From Terribacillus aidingensis (GTDB taxonomy: Bacteria; Bacillota; Bacilli; Bacillales; Amphibacillaceae), in the NCBI RefSeq assembly GCF_040703035.1, contig NZ_CP159996.1, forward strand, positions 2,576,001-2,640,000: a stretch of 64,000 bases of DNA, written 5' to 3'. The notes beneath the pieces are model-generated. The model was not told where the DNA came from. It searched no databases and saw only the letters and a program-made list of their open reading frames with translations. Each line of letters starts with the position of its first letter. Position 1 is the first letter of the stretch. Below, piece after piece: positions 9,129 through 18,402 of the stretch. The translations under genes and the position numbers were made by a program.

Positions 9129-9326
9129 TTATCTCCCCTTGCGGTTATAGTCTTGTTCTCTTGGTTCTTTCTTTTCTCTTGTTCTCAATTCACGGAATAA
9201 GAAAAATGCCCCAACTACACCTGAAAGAATAGTGAGCAGAAGAAATAGCGTATTGGTTGTAAATGCAAAGATTAGTAGGAAGACAAGCGCCAGGATGAAA
9301 AATCCAAAATAGCCTGCTATCTTCAT
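9129..9326 (-). CDS. Small membrane protein
   Basis: 65 residues from ATG 9326 after AAGGAGTGAG. Two hydrophobic helices (about residues 3-21 and 24-44) are joined by a short polar turn. The tail is highly charged and soluble (RELRTREKKEPREQDYNRKGR). No family is recognised. The stop lies 2 bp before the start of the hydrolase gene, suggesting an operon with it. Confidence 0.68.
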   Translation of the reverse strand: MKIAGYFGFFILALVFLLIFAFTTNTLFLLLTILSGVVGAFFLFRELRTREKKEPREQDYNRKGR

Positions 9327-9401
9327 ACATCTCACTCCTTCCAACTTATGTTTTATGTTCTTGCTTTTATATACCCATTAGCTGCCAGTTTTAAGCAAAA
9401 G

Positions 9402-9428
9402 AAAAAAGCATGCCTCCCGTGCATGCTT
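9402..9428 (-). terminator. Intrinsic terminator
   Basis: An 8-bp stem, AAGCATGC with GCATGCTT and a 7-base loop, overlaps the stop codon at 9427. AAAAAA on the plus strand gives a U-run on the transcript. Confidence 0.8.
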
Positions 9429-9837
9429 AATGTGTGTGCAAAACAGTGCCTTCCGGTCCTATCAAGCTTATCTCCAATTCAATTTCCCTGTTGATATCAT
9501 CCTCTAAGTCATGAGCCTCCACGACCTCCGCAGCTTCTCCCTTCACATCTTCCCAAACAGTATGCATTCCGTGATCAACTTCCTCTCCCTCGTTCTGGAT
9601 GCGCAAGGTGATAATGCCTTCCGGCTGAAAACCAACTCCAAGCACTTCGTACGTATCATAAACAGCCAGTTCCTCAACTGCTGTATCGTTCACTTCCTCC
9701 AGTGCATGACGAATCATCTCTTCGTGGACATCATTATAGGGGACAGGGTGGGTGGATCGGTCAGTGAAGAAAAAGAGCAGGCCAGCTATCACCATTGTCC
9801 CCGCCAGAGCGAGACGCAATCCAAGGCTTCGTTTCAT
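9427..9837 (-). CDS. Hypothetical signal-anchored acidic protein
   Basis: 136 residues from ATG 9837, seven bases after GGAGG. A short basic start (MKRSLGLR) and a hydrophobic helix at 8-24 predict an anchor. The remainder is strongly acidic with HEEMIRHALEEVNDTAVEELAVYDTYEVLG near residues 38-67 and a repeated E/V-rich segment. No lipobox and no recognised family. Confidence 0.65.
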   Translation of the reverse strand: MKRSLGLRLALAGTMVIAGLLFFFTDRSTHPVPYNDVHEEMIRHALEEVNDTAVEELAVYDTYEVLGVGFQPEGIITLRIQNEGEEVDHGMHTVWEDVKGEAAEVVEAHDLEDDINREIELEISLIGPEGTVLHTH

Positions 9838-9897
9838 CAGCATACCTCCATTCCTTGCTACTATATGCAGCAAGCTATGGAAACTTGTCCATAGAAA

Positions 9898-9927
9898 AAA
9901 GGAGTACGCCTCCAAGCGCACTCCTTT
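9898..9927 (-). terminator. Hairpin after the MMPL transporter gene
   Basis: A 12-bp stem with one mismatch (AAAGGAGTACGC with GCGCACTCCTTT) sits directly past the stop at 9935. AAAAAA upstream on the plus strand provides the U-run. Confidence 0.7.
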
Positions 9928-9934
9928 CATTAAT

Positions 9935-12592
9935 TTATTTATCTTCTTCTCTGCGTTTCCGTTTGAACGGCCACCAGTTCAGCTCACCAAGTGTCGTAGC
10001 TACTGCCGGGATAAGCAGCGGCAGTATCACAAGTCCATACAATAACAGACCGATGATAATGACTGTCGCAACTTCCAGAAGCGTCAAGACACCAGATGGC
10101 ATCATGGCAGCGAATGTACCCGCCAAGATTATAGCTGCGGTAATGATAACTCCACCCATTTTCTTCATCGAGTGAATCATGCCTGCCTGCAAATCACCAC
10201 GCGCTTCTTCTGTGAAGCGGTCGAGCAGGAAGATCGAGTAATCCACTCCAAGCGATATCAAGATAACGAAGCTGAAGAATGGGACAGCCCAACTCACACC
10301 CGCATAATCCAAACCGTTGACAAAGATCAATTCGGTAATAGAGATAGCTGTATAGTAGGTTAGCAGCAAGGATCCAATCATGTAAGCCGGAATGACCATA
10401 GAACGGAACAGTAAAGTCAGGATGATGAATAATCCGATCATCATGATGACCATTGTCCGTGAAAGGTCAGATGTAGATAGATCCTCCAGGTCGGCGTTGG
10501 TGCTTGTTACTCCTCCATAAACGATCTCTGCATTTTCATAAGGTGTGTCCTTCACTTCTGCATCGACACGGTCCTTAATTGTCTGCAATGTTTGAATCGC
10601 TTCCTCGGAATATGGATCTGCATCCAATACAACATCAAGTGTTACACCTTCTCCATCACGGAAGGCATACGTATCGATACTTTCCTGGAAGTCACCCTCC
10701 AAGGCATCCTCCGGAATATACATACCAGTCTCGCGGACTGTCTCGCTGTCGCTGATATCACGCAATGTATCAGATGCAGTTGTCAGTCCATCTGATACTT
10801 GTGTTAGCCCTTCGTTTGCAGAGCCGACGCCATCTGCAAGCTGCTGCAGCGTTTCAGTCAATGTACCAACCTGCTCCTGCTGACCTTGCAGCTGCGTATC
10901 AGCTTGTTCCAGACCTGATTGTATCTGTGCGAGCTGCTCGCTAATACCTGCGAGCTGAGCAGATGCTTGCTGGATATTACCTGTTTGCTGTAATTGGCCA
11001 GTTACTTGCTGCAATGCAGTATTGACTTGGCCAAGACCTTCTGTTGCATCAGATAGGCCGCCACCGCTTGATGAACCAGCACCGCCTGCCTGACCAGAAA
11101 TTTGGTTCAGACCATCCTGTACTTGCGTCAGGCCATCCTGCACTTCTCCGATTCCATCAACAGCATCATTGATGCCATCCGCAATTTGACCAGTTTGGGA
11201 ATCTACATACAAATCATCGATCTTCTCACCCGTTGGCTGTGTTGCTGTGCGGACCTTTTCCACACCATCAATCTTGCTGATTGCATCACTCAAATTATCA
11301 AGGTATGGCAGCGTGTTTGCTGTTGTCAGGTTTTCATCATCATTGATGACAACCTGTATCGGCATAGCTTCTCCTTTTCCGATAGCGTCTCCGATAGCAT
11401 TAAGCCCTTTGATGGAACTATAATCACTGCTGATTTCTTCCGTTGAGTTAAAGGAAACTTGTTCATCATACGTGAGCACGAACGGCACTGTGATTGCTGC
11501 TGTGATTGCCAGGAACAGCACCGGTCTTGCAACCGAATGGCGTCCAAGGAAATGCCATAGTTTGTTGTCTCCGTGAGAGGCAGCTTTTTTGGAAGGCCAA
11601 AATAGTTTCTCACCAAGCGTTACCATGAACAGCGGCAGCACTGTCACAAGGACGATCAATAAAACTGCGACCCCTACAGCAACTCCCACTGCAGATTGGA
11701 AGATAGCAAACTTCGCAAAGAAGATAGATGCAAATCCTACAAACACTGCAATGGCACTGATGAATAGTGTACGTCCAGCTGTCCGATATGCCGTAATGGT
11801 AGCTTCGACTTTATCATGCCCATTAGCAAGCTCCTCCCGGAAACGGCTGAGCAGCAGAATGCAATAGTCAGTACCGATACCGAATAAAATCGCAACCAGG
11901 AATGTCTGGGTGAACGTTGAAATCGGGAAGTCCAACGTGTCCACTAAAATAGCCAGAATTCCCTGGCTGATCAAGTATGTAATACCTACTGTGATCAATG
12001 GAACGAATGGTGTCACGATCGAACGGAACACGATCAAGAGCAAAGCTACGATAATGAAAACTGTAATCAGCTCTGTCTTCTTCAAACCTTCTTCAGATGT
12101 ATTGGCAAAATCTTGGTTGATCAGTGATGCACCCGTTACATATGCCGTAGCATCTTCAGGTACCGTATCATAAATCTCATCTGCTATTCTTTCCACTTCT
12201 TCATCCGATCCTTCGACCGTTACCGGCATCATGACCGTCTTTTTATCTTCGGATGTCATTTGATCCTGTATCTCTTGATTATCTGTCAGCGGTGTTGTAA
12301 TCTCACTGACACCGTCAATTTGTTCGACTTTATCGATGACCCCCTGAATCATGTCCTCGCTCTCTTGATCCAAGGCCTCGTCAAGCTCGAACACGACACT
12401 TATGGAATTACTATTTCCCCCGGCATCTTCTAATATATCGCTAGCGCGTATGGAGACCGCATCTTCCGGAAGCTGTGTCTGTCCTTTATCTGATGCCAGC
12501 TGGGTCAGATTCGGTGAAAAAATCGTCAATCCAACCGCGAGCAGGATAACTGCAATCGCGATGACCCATTTGAAACGAATGATTGTCCTCAA
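9935..12592 (-). CDS. ydgH: MMPL/RND family exporter (YdgH-like)
   Basis: 885 residues with the pseudo-repeat of MMPL transporters. The first helix is at 8-26, a helix bundle at about 175-335 contains GIGTDYCILLLSRFREE, and a second bundle at about 710-870 contains LGVDYSIFLLDRFTEE. Between them is a large outside domain with a long Q/G-rich heptad-like stretch at about 470-615 (repeats of the type QVQDGLNQ), probably coiled coil. Length and order match B. subtilis YdgH. The start overlaps the MarR gene by 4 bp, so the regulator likely controls export of an unknown lipid or toxic compound. Confidence 0.9.
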   Translation of the reverse strand: MRTIIRFKWVIAIAVILLAVGLTIFSPNLTQLASDKGQTQLPEDAVSIRASDILEDAGGNSNSISVVFELDEALDQESEDMIQGVIDKVEQIDGVSEITTPLTDNQEIQDQMTSEDKKTVMMPVTVEGSDEEVERIADEIYDTVPEDATAYVTGASLINQDFANTSEEGLKKTELITVFIIVALLLIVFRSIVTPFVPLITVGITYLISQGILAILVDTLDFPISTFTQTFLVAILFGIGTDYCILLLSRFREELANGHDKVEATITAYRTAGRTLFISAIAVFVGFASIFFAKFAIFQSAVGVAVGVAVLLIVLVTVLPLFMVTLGEKLFWPSKKAASHGDNKLWHFLGRHSVARPVLFLAITAAITVPFVLTYDEQVSFNSTEEISSDYSSIKGLNAIGDAIGKGEAMPIQVVINDDENLTTANTLPYLDNLSDAISKIDGVEKVRTATQPTGEKIDDLYVDSQTGQIADGINDAVDGIGEVQDGLTQVQDGLNQISGQAGGAGSSSGGGLSDATEGLGQVNTALQQVTGQLQQTGNIQQASAQLAGISEQLAQIQSGLEQADTQLQGQQEQVGTLTETLQQLADGVGSANEGLTQVSDGLTTASDTLRDISDSETVRETGMYIPEDALEGDFQESIDTYAFRDGEGVTLDVVLDADPYSEEAIQTLQTIKDRVDAEVKDTPYENAEIVYGGVTSTNADLEDLSTSDLSRTMVIMMIGLFIILTLLFRSMVIPAYMIGSLLLTYYTAISITELIFVNGLDYAGVSWAVPFFSFVILISLGVDYSIFLLDRFTEEARGDLQAGMIHSMKKMGGVIITAAIILAGTFAAMMPSGVLTLLEVATVIIIGLLLYGLVILPLLIPAVATTLGELNWWPFKRKRREEDK

Positions 12593-13038
12593 TTTTCCTT
12601 CTCCCCTTTTTTAAGCTGTTCTTTTACATCTGTAAAAATCCGGATGAATGCTTCTACATCTTCATCCTTAATATGCTCGAAAAGCCCGCAGAACCTATCA
12701 TAGATGGCTTCCTCCGCTTGTTTCAGGATCTTTTCCCCATTCTCTGTAATTTGCACAAACTTCGTCCGCTTATCCCCTTCTGAATCGACCCATTCTACCC
12801 AGCCCTTCTCATGCAGTTTTTTCAGACGATTGGAAATCGCACTCTTATGTACTTGCTGCACGATAGCCAAGTGACCAGGCGAAGAAGCTCCATACAAGCT
12901 CAAGATTTTTATCAAACCAACCTGCTGTGGCGATACCTCCTTGAACACGTCATATGCAGAGCCTTTCTTATGGAACAATTCGGTTGCCATGAATGACACC
13001 TCATTGAAGAGATCAATTGCTTCTTTCAATTTATCCAA
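12589..13038 (-). CDS. ydgG: MarR family transcriptional regulator (YdgG-like)
   Basis: 149 residues starting at TTG 13038 after AGGGGG. It has the MarR winged helix: SPGHLAIVQQVHKSAISNRLKKLHEKGWVEW at about residues 53-83, followed by the wing DSEGDKRTKFVQIT. The C-terminal helix supports dimerisation. Co-transcription and 4-bp overlap with the MMPL exporter mirror ydgG-ydgH of B. subtilis, where the pair forms an autoregulated export unit. The inducer is unknown. Confidence 0.9.
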   Translation of the reverse strand: MDKLKEAIDLFNEVSFMATELFHKKGSAYDVFKEVSPQQVGLIKILSLYGASSPGHLAIVQQVHKSAISNRLKKLHEKGWVEWVDSEGDKRTKFVQITENGEKILKQAEEAIYDRFCGLFEHIKDEDVEAFIRIFTDVKEQLKKGEKEN

Positions 13039-13196
13039 AATGGTTTACCCCCTATACCAATTCAGTTTATACCCTAAACTATTAGCAGTCAAACCTTTTA
13101 CTATCTAAAAATATTATGTAATTAAGAAAAAGTCATGACAATAAGAAATGGGCAATTATAGGCAGCAAGCCATGAAGAGAGGATTTCGGAGATAAC

Positions 13197-13424
13197 TTGA
13201 GCTGGCAGATGGATCAGGTTATCATCGGCTCAACCCGGAAGTGGTCCAAAACGGGCGGACCGATAAATGACGTCTGCACGGATTGCCGGGGCGTCGTCAC
13301 AGTCGACAGCCAAACGAGCAGCATCACGGAGAACGTTGAATATTATGCACTCGGTCATATAAGCGAGTTTGTCCAGCACCTTCCATATACAATCGCTTCA
13401 CAATCAGCCAGCACCTTTGTTTGA
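13197..13424 (+). pseudogene. Remnant of a GH30-type glycoside hydrolase
   Basis: This 75-codon frame has no ribosome site and contains pieces found near the C-terminal end of the catalytic domain of GH30 glycosidases: IIGSTRKWSKT, then GGPINDVCTDCRGVVTVDS, then ENVEYYALGHISEFV. In intact members, as I remember them, a WNLALDEN-like stretch lies between the WSKT and GGP parts. It is missing here, and everything upstream is also gone. The fragment fills most of the 450-bp gap between ydgG and the DUF4440 gene. I regard it as a decayed relic rather than a functional gene. Confidence 0.65.
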
Positions 13425-13453
13425 GATGAAGGACGATGAGAATGTTCAATATA

Positions 13454-13487
13454 AAAAAGGCGGCCTGCTTCATGCAGCCGCCCTTTT
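13454..13487. terminator. Bidirectional terminator
   Basis: The stem GGCGGC/GCCGCC is flanked by AAAAAA and TTTTT, so it can end transcription in both directions. It overlaps the stop of the DUF4440 gene. Confidence 0.8.
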
Positions 13488-13843
13488 TATTTTTTTGCTG
13501 GAGTTCCTTGATGGAATAACATCCGCCAGCCGCCCGGCTGATAACGCCAAATGGAGCTTCGCAGCTGCTCTCTTCCCGATCCTGCGTCACGGGTACGAAA
13601 TGTAGCCAGAACTGTGTCTTCAGACAATATCCGTACATCGAAATCCCTTATATCCAAATCAACTGAATCCAATCCATTTGTGACAATATCATTTTTACGG
13701 AATGATTGACCGGATGATCCGTGTTCCAAAAAGTCTTCTGTCAGTAAATTGCCGACAGCGTCTGTCGATAGTCTCGTGTCATCTTCCAGCAGGGATCTTT
13801 CTAATTGCAAAATTGTCTCTTTCACTTGCAGCTGTTCATCCAT
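13487..13843 (-). CDS. DUF4440 / NTF2-like domain protein
   Basis: 118 residues. The pattern LLEDDTRLSTDAVGNLLTEDFLEHGSSG followed by IRDFDVRILSEDTVLATFRTRD and WRMLFHQGTPA is typical of small SnoaL/NTF2-fold proteins annotated as DUF4440. These proteins often bind small ligands or act as ketosteroid-isomerase-like enzymes, but no catalytic claim can be made here. It is a single-gene unit ended by the hairpin at 13454. Confidence 0.75.
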   Translation of the reverse strand: MDEQLQVKETILQLERSLLEDDTRLSTDAVGNLLTEDFLEHGSSGQSFRKNDIVTNGLDSVDLDIRDFDVRILSEDTVLATFRTRDAGSGREQLRSSIWRYQPGGWRMLFHQGTPAKK

Positions 13844-13988
13844 CTCGACTCGCCTCGCTTTTTATCTTAATTATATCTTTACGTCCATTCTATGAAAAGG
13901 GTTTCAAAATACAACAAAAAAGACCTGCTGACCATATTTGTATACATTTATGAAAACTGGTACAGTATTTAAAAGATGGGGTGACAAG

Positions 13989-14255
13989 ATGGAATTGAAA
14001 AGAACACCGCTCGTTGCGGCACTATTGAGCTTTCTATTCGCTGGCTTGGGTCAGTTTTATAACCAACAGAATTTGAAAGGGACTATCTTCATCCTGATCA
14101 ATCTGATCAACTTGTTCCTGATGTGGTTTGTTGTTGGTCTGTTCACGTTTTTCATTTTCTGGATCTATAATATCTATGACGCCTATAAAATGGCAAAACG
14201 CGCGAATATGAAGCTCGCCCGTCAGAGCGGAAAAGTCGAGCCTTCGCCTAACTAA
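13989..14255 (+). CDS. Small TM2-like membrane protein
   Basis: 88 residues from ATG 13989 after GGGGTGAC. The ELKRTPLVAALLSFLFAGLGQFYNQQ start followed by two or three hydrophobic helices (about 9-25, 32-47 and 49-63) resembles TM2-domain proteins, which share the G-x-G-x-FY turn. The tail is basic. Function unknown. It converges with licR and shares a terminator with it. Confidence 0.7.
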   Translation: MELKRTPLVAALLSFLFAGLGQFYNQQNLKGTIFILINLINLFLMWFVVGLFTFFIFWIYNIYDAYKMAKRANMKLARQSGKVEPSPN

Positions 14256-14257
14256 AA

Positions 14258-14280
14258 CAGCTGCCCTACTTAGGCAGCTG
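14258..14280. terminator. Shared terminator between convergent genes
   Basis: An 8-bp stem, CAGCTGCC with GGCAGCTG and a 7-base loop, lies between the stop codons at 14255 and 14284. Confidence 0.75.
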
Positions 14281-14283
14281 CTT

Positions 14284-16191
14284 TCATATTGATACAAGCG
14301 CCTTATAAAACTCCTCATACGACTGGGCTTCTAACAGTTTCTGAACATGCTCCGGCTCCTCGATGATGCGCACCAGCTGCTGATACATACCGGTAAAATC
14401 CTCATCGCTTTCCTTTTCGATACATAACAGACACACAAACCGTACTTGCTTACCGGACCAGTCGATTGGTTTTTTTAAGGTGCAGATCACCCACAAGGTC
14501 TCTTCCACTCTCGCTTCAATCGGATGCGGTACTGCTACAAAATTTCCAAAGCTGGTTGGCGCCATAGACTCTCTCTCATATACAGCAGCAAGAAAATCCT
14601 CGCCAACCTTTCCATCCGTTTGCAGCACCTCAGTCAAATAAGCCAGAACTTCCTCCTTGCTCTCTAGATCCTGCTGCAGGTATACATAAGCAGGATTAAT
14701 ATAGCGGATCTGCTGACCGAAATGCAGGTAAGCTTCCAGCTTTGAAATTGCTTCTTTATCCAGAATGACGGGGACGAGAATAACCGGTAATGGTGTGACA
14801 GCCGATTCAATTGGAATTGTACTGATTATCAAGTCAGCTTCCCATTCTTTTTCGCGAAGCAAGCGATAATATTCGATTGTATCAATGATATCCAACTTGT
14901 CCGGAAAAAGTGATTGCAGCTTATATCGAAGCAGCTGTGCACTGCCTGCGCCAGATGCACAAACTAACAAACATCTGATTTTCCGCCCTGTTTGCTTGCT
15001 TCGTTCTAAGGCAGCACCGATATGCAGCGCCAAGTAACCGATTTCCTCCTCTGCCAGCTGAATGCCGACCTCTTTTTCTACAGCACAAGAACCGATAACA
15101 GCAGCCTCAAATGCAAGCGGATAATGCCGTTTAATATCCTCAAGCAGCGGGTTGTGTACATTCATGCCATACAGGTGTCGATGCACAGCAGGCTTAAGAT
15201 GCAAACTCAAGCCACGCAGCAGCTCTTGGTCAAGCCTGAGATCTAATCCCGTCTTATCATATATCCTCGCTACAATTGCTGCTGCCAAGTCCGGCATCCC
15301 CATGTGACCATCCAATTTACTTTTGGATACATAATCTGTTCCCATCAGATGAATCGTCATATAAGCTACTTCAACCTGCGGGAAAAACAGATGAAGCTCT
15401 GCCTCCAGCATAGCGGTAAGCTGGGCTGCTTCCCGGAAGGCCGGCTGCTGGATGATATCCTGCATGGCATCAGGGGCAAGCTCCACATATTGTTCATCCT
15501 TGATCCGCCGGCAGGCAATCGCTATATGCGTAACCAAGTTCTGCACTGCTACATCCGACAGTATCAATTGATTTTCCGTCACAAACTTATGCACAATATC
15601 ATGCACGTAGCGAATCTCCGCTTCAGAGATAATGCTATCCGGTAAACTGTACGCTTTATGCCAACCGGCCTGCTTCGAGAAAAATGCAGACAGGAAATAC
15701 CGTCTCTCTGTCTCTGTTCCAGCAATACGAATACCGTACTTCGGCTTTTTCTCCAGATCCAGCCCCGATTGCTGTAATAAAGAGCGCACTTGTTTAAGAT
15801 CGTTCTGCACTGTCGGAAAACTGACAAAACAAGCTTGTGCCAGGTCTTCCATCTTGATAAAGCCATCTGCTAAAAGCAACAGCTGCATAAGATGATTCAC
15901 TCTTTCTGCAGGTGTTTCTACCCGCGTATACAGACGCTCCTGCTTTACTCGGATAGTTTCCTGCAAGTACTGCTGAAAGAGCTTTTCCTCTATGACCATC
16001 AGCCGATAGCCCTGCCCTCGTATCGATTCGATTTTGGCATAGTCCGCCGGCAGTTCCTGCTGCAGCAGCTTGATATCAGAACGCACTGTCCTTTCAGAAA
16101 CAGCCAGCTTCCTTGCCAGTTCATCCGCTGTCAGCGTTCGCGATTCAGATGACAGGAAAGTCAATACTTCCAACAGCCTTGGTTGCAGCAT
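14284..16191 (-). CDS. licR: PRD-containing PTS regulator (LicR-like)
   Basis: 635 residues in the LicR/MtlR layout. An N-terminal HTH (ELARKLAVSERTVRSDIKLL at about 22-41) and a second Mga-type HTH near 105-130 are followed by two PTS regulation domains at about 175-385 with conserved histidines (VTHIAIACRR, VHNPLLEDIKRHYPLAFEAA). Then comes an EIIB-like domain with CLLVCASGAGSAQLL near 408, and an EIIA-like domain with VAVPHPIEAR near 555. It is expected to activate the licBCA genes when not phosphorylated through EIIB. It lies downstream of licA behind a terminator, whereas in B. subtilis licR precedes licB. Confidence 0.9.
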   Translation of the reverse strand: MLQPRLLEVLTFLSSESRTLTADELARKLAVSERTVRSDIKLLQQELPADYAKIESIRGQGYRLMVIEEKLFQQYLQETIRVKQERLYTRVETPAERVNHLMQLLLLADGFIKMEDLAQACFVSFPTVQNDLKQVRSLLQQSGLDLEKKPKYGIRIAGTETERRYFLSAFFSKQAGWHKAYSLPDSIISEAEIRYVHDIVHKFVTENQLILSDVAVQNLVTHIAIACRRIKDEQYVELAPDAMQDIIQQPAFREAAQLTAMLEAELHLFFPQVEVAYMTIHLMGTDYVSKSKLDGHMGMPDLAAAIVARIYDKTGLDLRLDQELLRGLSLHLKPAVHRHLYGMNVHNPLLEDIKRHYPLAFEAAVIGSCAVEKEVGIQLAEEEIGYLALHIGAALERSKQTGRKIRCLLVCASGAGSAQLLRYKLQSLFPDKLDIIDTIEYYRLLREKEWEADLIISTIPIESAVTPLPVILVPVILDKEAISKLEAYLHFGQQIRYINPAYVYLQQDLESKEEVLAYLTEVLQTDGKVGEDFLAAVYERESMAPTSFGNFVAVPHPIEARVEETLWVICTLKKPIDWSGKQVRFVCLLCIEKESDEDFTGMYQQLVRIIEEPEHVQKLLEAQSYEEFYKALVSI

Positions 16192-16224
16192 TCAGATTCA
16201 CCCCCATATCCTCCATGCCTATGC

Positions 16225-16248
16225 AAAAAAGGCGATCAAATGACCGCC
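16225..16248 (-). terminator. Terminator between licA and licR
   Basis: An 8-bp stem with one wobble pair (16231-16248) is followed on the minus strand by six Us. It would reduce read-through from licBCA into licR. Confidence 0.7.
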
Positions 16249-16253
16249 CAGCT

Positions 16254-16586
16254 TTAAACTGACCCTCTAGCTGCTGCCTGTCTGGCCAGCTCCTCCTGCA
16301 AATAAATGATCTCTTCCGCTAATTCCCGTACTGTCATGGCATTCATCAAGTGATCCTGCGCATGCACCATCAAGAGAGTCAAGGTCGTCTGTTCACCACC
16401 TGCCTCGGCAGTGATAAGTTCCGTCTGGATATGATGCGCCTGATTGATCGCTTCTTTGCTAGCCTGGATTTTCTGTTTCGCTTCCTCAAATGCATGCTGT
16501 CTGGCCAGTATCATTGCTTCCATCGCATAGCTTCGGCCATCACCGCCATGCAGTATCAACTGAAATGCTTTCTCTTCTATATTCAT
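16254..16586 (-). CDS. licA: PTS lactose/cellobiose-type EIIA (LicA)
   Basis: 110 residues. ATG 16586 is preferred over the GTG three bases earlier, after AAAGGAGG. The all-helical PTS IIA lac fold is recognisable from FQLILHGGDGRSYAMEAM near residue 8 and the active-site motif VHAQDHLMNAM at about 74-84, where the phosphorylated His lies. It passes phosphate from HPr to LicB. It follows licC by 14 bp in the licBCA operon. Confidence 0.92.
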   Translation of the reverse strand: MNIEEKAFQLILHGGDGRSYAMEAMILARQHAFEEAKQKIQASKEAINQAHHIQTELITAEAGGEQTTLTLLMVHAQDHLMNAMTVRELAEEIIYLQEELARQAAARGSV

Positions 16587-16600
16587 CACGTTCCTCCTTT

Positions 16601-17950
16601 TTACCTGCTCACCGGATCTGTGCCGTCTTCTGACGCTGCCACTTCACGCTGTCTTGCTTCCTCTTCCTTAAGCTGGTTTTTCTCAAGAGCGCGGAAGAAC
16701 GGATAATAGATAACCATCGCAATCGCTAAGTTGATCAGCTGAATAACAGCACCTGAGATTTTCCCTCCTGTAGCCAGGTAACCCGAGATAAATGGCGGCA
16801 TGGTCCAAGGAACAACAATTCCTGCTGGTTTAGCCACCAGACCTGTGCTCATCCCGATGTATGTGGTGATGACCATTACGAGCGGGACAGTGATGAACGG
16901 TATGATCATAATCGGATTCAGTACAATCGGAAGACCGAAAACGACTGGTTCGTTAATATTGAAGATCGCTGGACCTGTTGCTAGTTTACCCAGCTGTCTA
17001 TTTTGCTTAAGCTTCGCCCGCCAAATCATGATCAAAACCAAACCGATCGTCGACCCTGATCCACCAACATGAATGAACACTTCAAAGAATTGAGCTGTAA
17101 AAATGTGCGGCAGTTCTGTGCCAGCAGCAAATGCTGTGGCGTTTTCAGCTGTCGCCTTCAGCCAAATCGGGGACATGATTCCGCCGACGATATTGGCACC
17201 ATGCAGACCGCACACCCAAAGCAGCACGATCATCAATTCTGCGACAAAGCTGCCGATGAAGGAGGAACCGACGAGCGTAAGCGGTGATCCAATAACAGTT
17301 GCAATCAAATTATGGATATCACCGAACGATGTTGCTTCTACAAGCAAACGAATAAGCCAAACAAGGATGATGACAGCAAAACCTGGAATAAGTGCAATGA
17401 ATGACCGCGCCACAGCCGGCGGTACGCCATCTGGCATGCGGATGACAATATTCTTTTTAACTATGAATCGATACACCTCGGTAGCTAGCATTGCCACCAG
17501 CATTCCGACGAACAAGCCGCCGCTGCCCAGTAAGGAAACCGGCACGAAATTGGCAGTAGCTTCTCCAACTTGGAAAGGACTGTAAGGTGTTGCAAGCAAG
17601 AATGCAGATAGCGCAATTGCTCCTGAAGACAGCGGATCCACGCCATCTGATTCATATGCTTGCGCCAGTCGGTACGCGATACCGAAACAAGCAAATAACG
17701 CCATAACATCAAAGGTTACATTAACAGGATATTGCAGCTTCGTACTCCATGACTCCCCAAAAATACCAGCCATGAAATCGGCGTATCCCGGAATCGGCAA
17801 GTTACCTAGAATAAGGAAGAGTGATCCGACAATGATCAATGGCATTGTCAGGATGATACCATCCCGCAGCGCTACCAGATGCCGCTGTGCTGCAACTCTA
17901 CCAGCAATCGGCATTACCTTCATCTCAAGAAAATCATTGAACCGGCTCAT
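16601..17950 (-). CDS. licC: PTS cellobiose/lichenan-type EIIC permease (LicC)
   Basis: 449 residues, about ten hydrophobic segments, ATG after GGGGTGAG. Family marks include HLVALRDGIILTMPLIIVGSLFLI near residue 25, IRMPDGVPPAVARSF near 170, and GPAIFNINEPVVFGLPIVLNPIMIIPF near 325, the sugar-binding loop of lactose/cellobiose EIIC proteins. It transports beta-glucan-derived oligosaccharides with phosphorylation at LicB. It lies 5 bp downstream of licB. Confidence 0.93.
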   Translation of the reverse strand: MSRFNDFLEMKVMPIAGRVAAQRHLVALRDGIILTMPLIIVGSLFLILGNLPIPGYADFMAGIFGESWSTKLQYPVNVTFDVMALFACFGIAYRLAQAYESDGVDPLSSGAIALSAFLLATPYSPFQVGEATANFVPVSLLGSGGLFVGMLVAMLATEVYRFIVKKNIVIRMPDGVPPAVARSFIALIPGFAVIILVWLIRLLVEATSFGDIHNLIATVIGSPLTLVGSSFIGSFVAELMIVLLWVCGLHGANIVGGIMSPIWLKATAENATAFAAGTELPHIFTAQFFEVFIHVGGSGSTIGLVLIMIWRAKLKQNRQLGKLATGPAIFNINEPVVFGLPIVLNPIMIIPFITVPLVMVITTYIGMSTGLVAKPAGIVVPWTMPPFISGYLATGGKISGAVIQLINLAIAMVIYYPFFRALEKNQLKEEEARQREVAASEDGTDPVSR

Positions 17951-17955
17951 CTAGC

Positions 17956-18267
17956 TCACCCCTTCTTCGCAAATAGCGATTCAGCATGATGAAGCACATT
18001 CTTTCCATTTCCAGTACCATAATCGACACTATTGATTACATCAACCGGAATACCGCGCTCTTCTCCTAGTTTTTTCATCTGTGGCAGCATGTAGCGTACT
18101 TGCGGACCAAGCAACAATACGTCAGCCTGTGCAATATGTTTTTTCGCCTGATCGGCAGATACAGCTTGAATATTGTACGTTTTCGATTCTGCTACTGCTG
18201 TTTTCTCCATTTTTGAGACAAGCAGACTAGTAGACATTCCTGCGGCACATACGAGTAAGATATTCAT
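17956..18267 (-). CDS. licB: PTS cellobiose/lichenan-type EIIB (LicB)
   Basis: 103 residues from ATG 18267 after AAGGGGGTAG; a longer frame to 18390 lacks any start signal and would run through the cre box. The phosphorylated cysteine is Cys7 in [20 protein letters not shown]. It is the first gene of licBCA and carries the catabolite control site about 38 bp upstream. No licH phospho-glucosidase follows in this operon, so hydrolysis may depend on the GH1 enzyme at 37846-39261 or on a gene elsewhere. Confidence 0.92.
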   Translation of the reverse strand: MNILLVCAAGMSTSLLVSKMEKTAVAESKTYNIQAVSADQAKKHIAQADVLLLGPQVRYMLPQMKKLGEERGIPVDVINSVDYGTGNGKNVLHHAESLFAKKG

Positions 18268-18304
18268 TTTTCTACCCCCTTCGGTTCTTACTCTCAATAT
18301 ACGA

Positions 18305-18318
18305 TGAAAGCGTTTACA
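18305..18318 (-). promoter_or_regulatory. cre box (CcpA site) upstream of licB
   Basis: On the minus strand TGTAAACGCTTTCA fits the consensus TGWAARCGYTWNCW at every position. It lies 38 bp ahead of the licB start. Confidence 0.85.
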
Positions 18319-18370
18319 TTTCCTGCTATTCTTTTGCCGTATCACAACGGAAACTTGTTTAAGTACAGGA

Positions 18371-18397
18371 AGCCGGCATGCATGCTGCATCCCGGCT
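18371..18397 (-). terminator. Hairpin after the TetR gene
   Basis: An imperfect 12-bp stem (AGCCGGCATGCA with TGCATCCCGGCT) follows the yerO stop. It lacks a U-run, so it could be a weak terminator only. Confidence 0.4.
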
Positions 18398-18402
18398 CTG
18401 CC

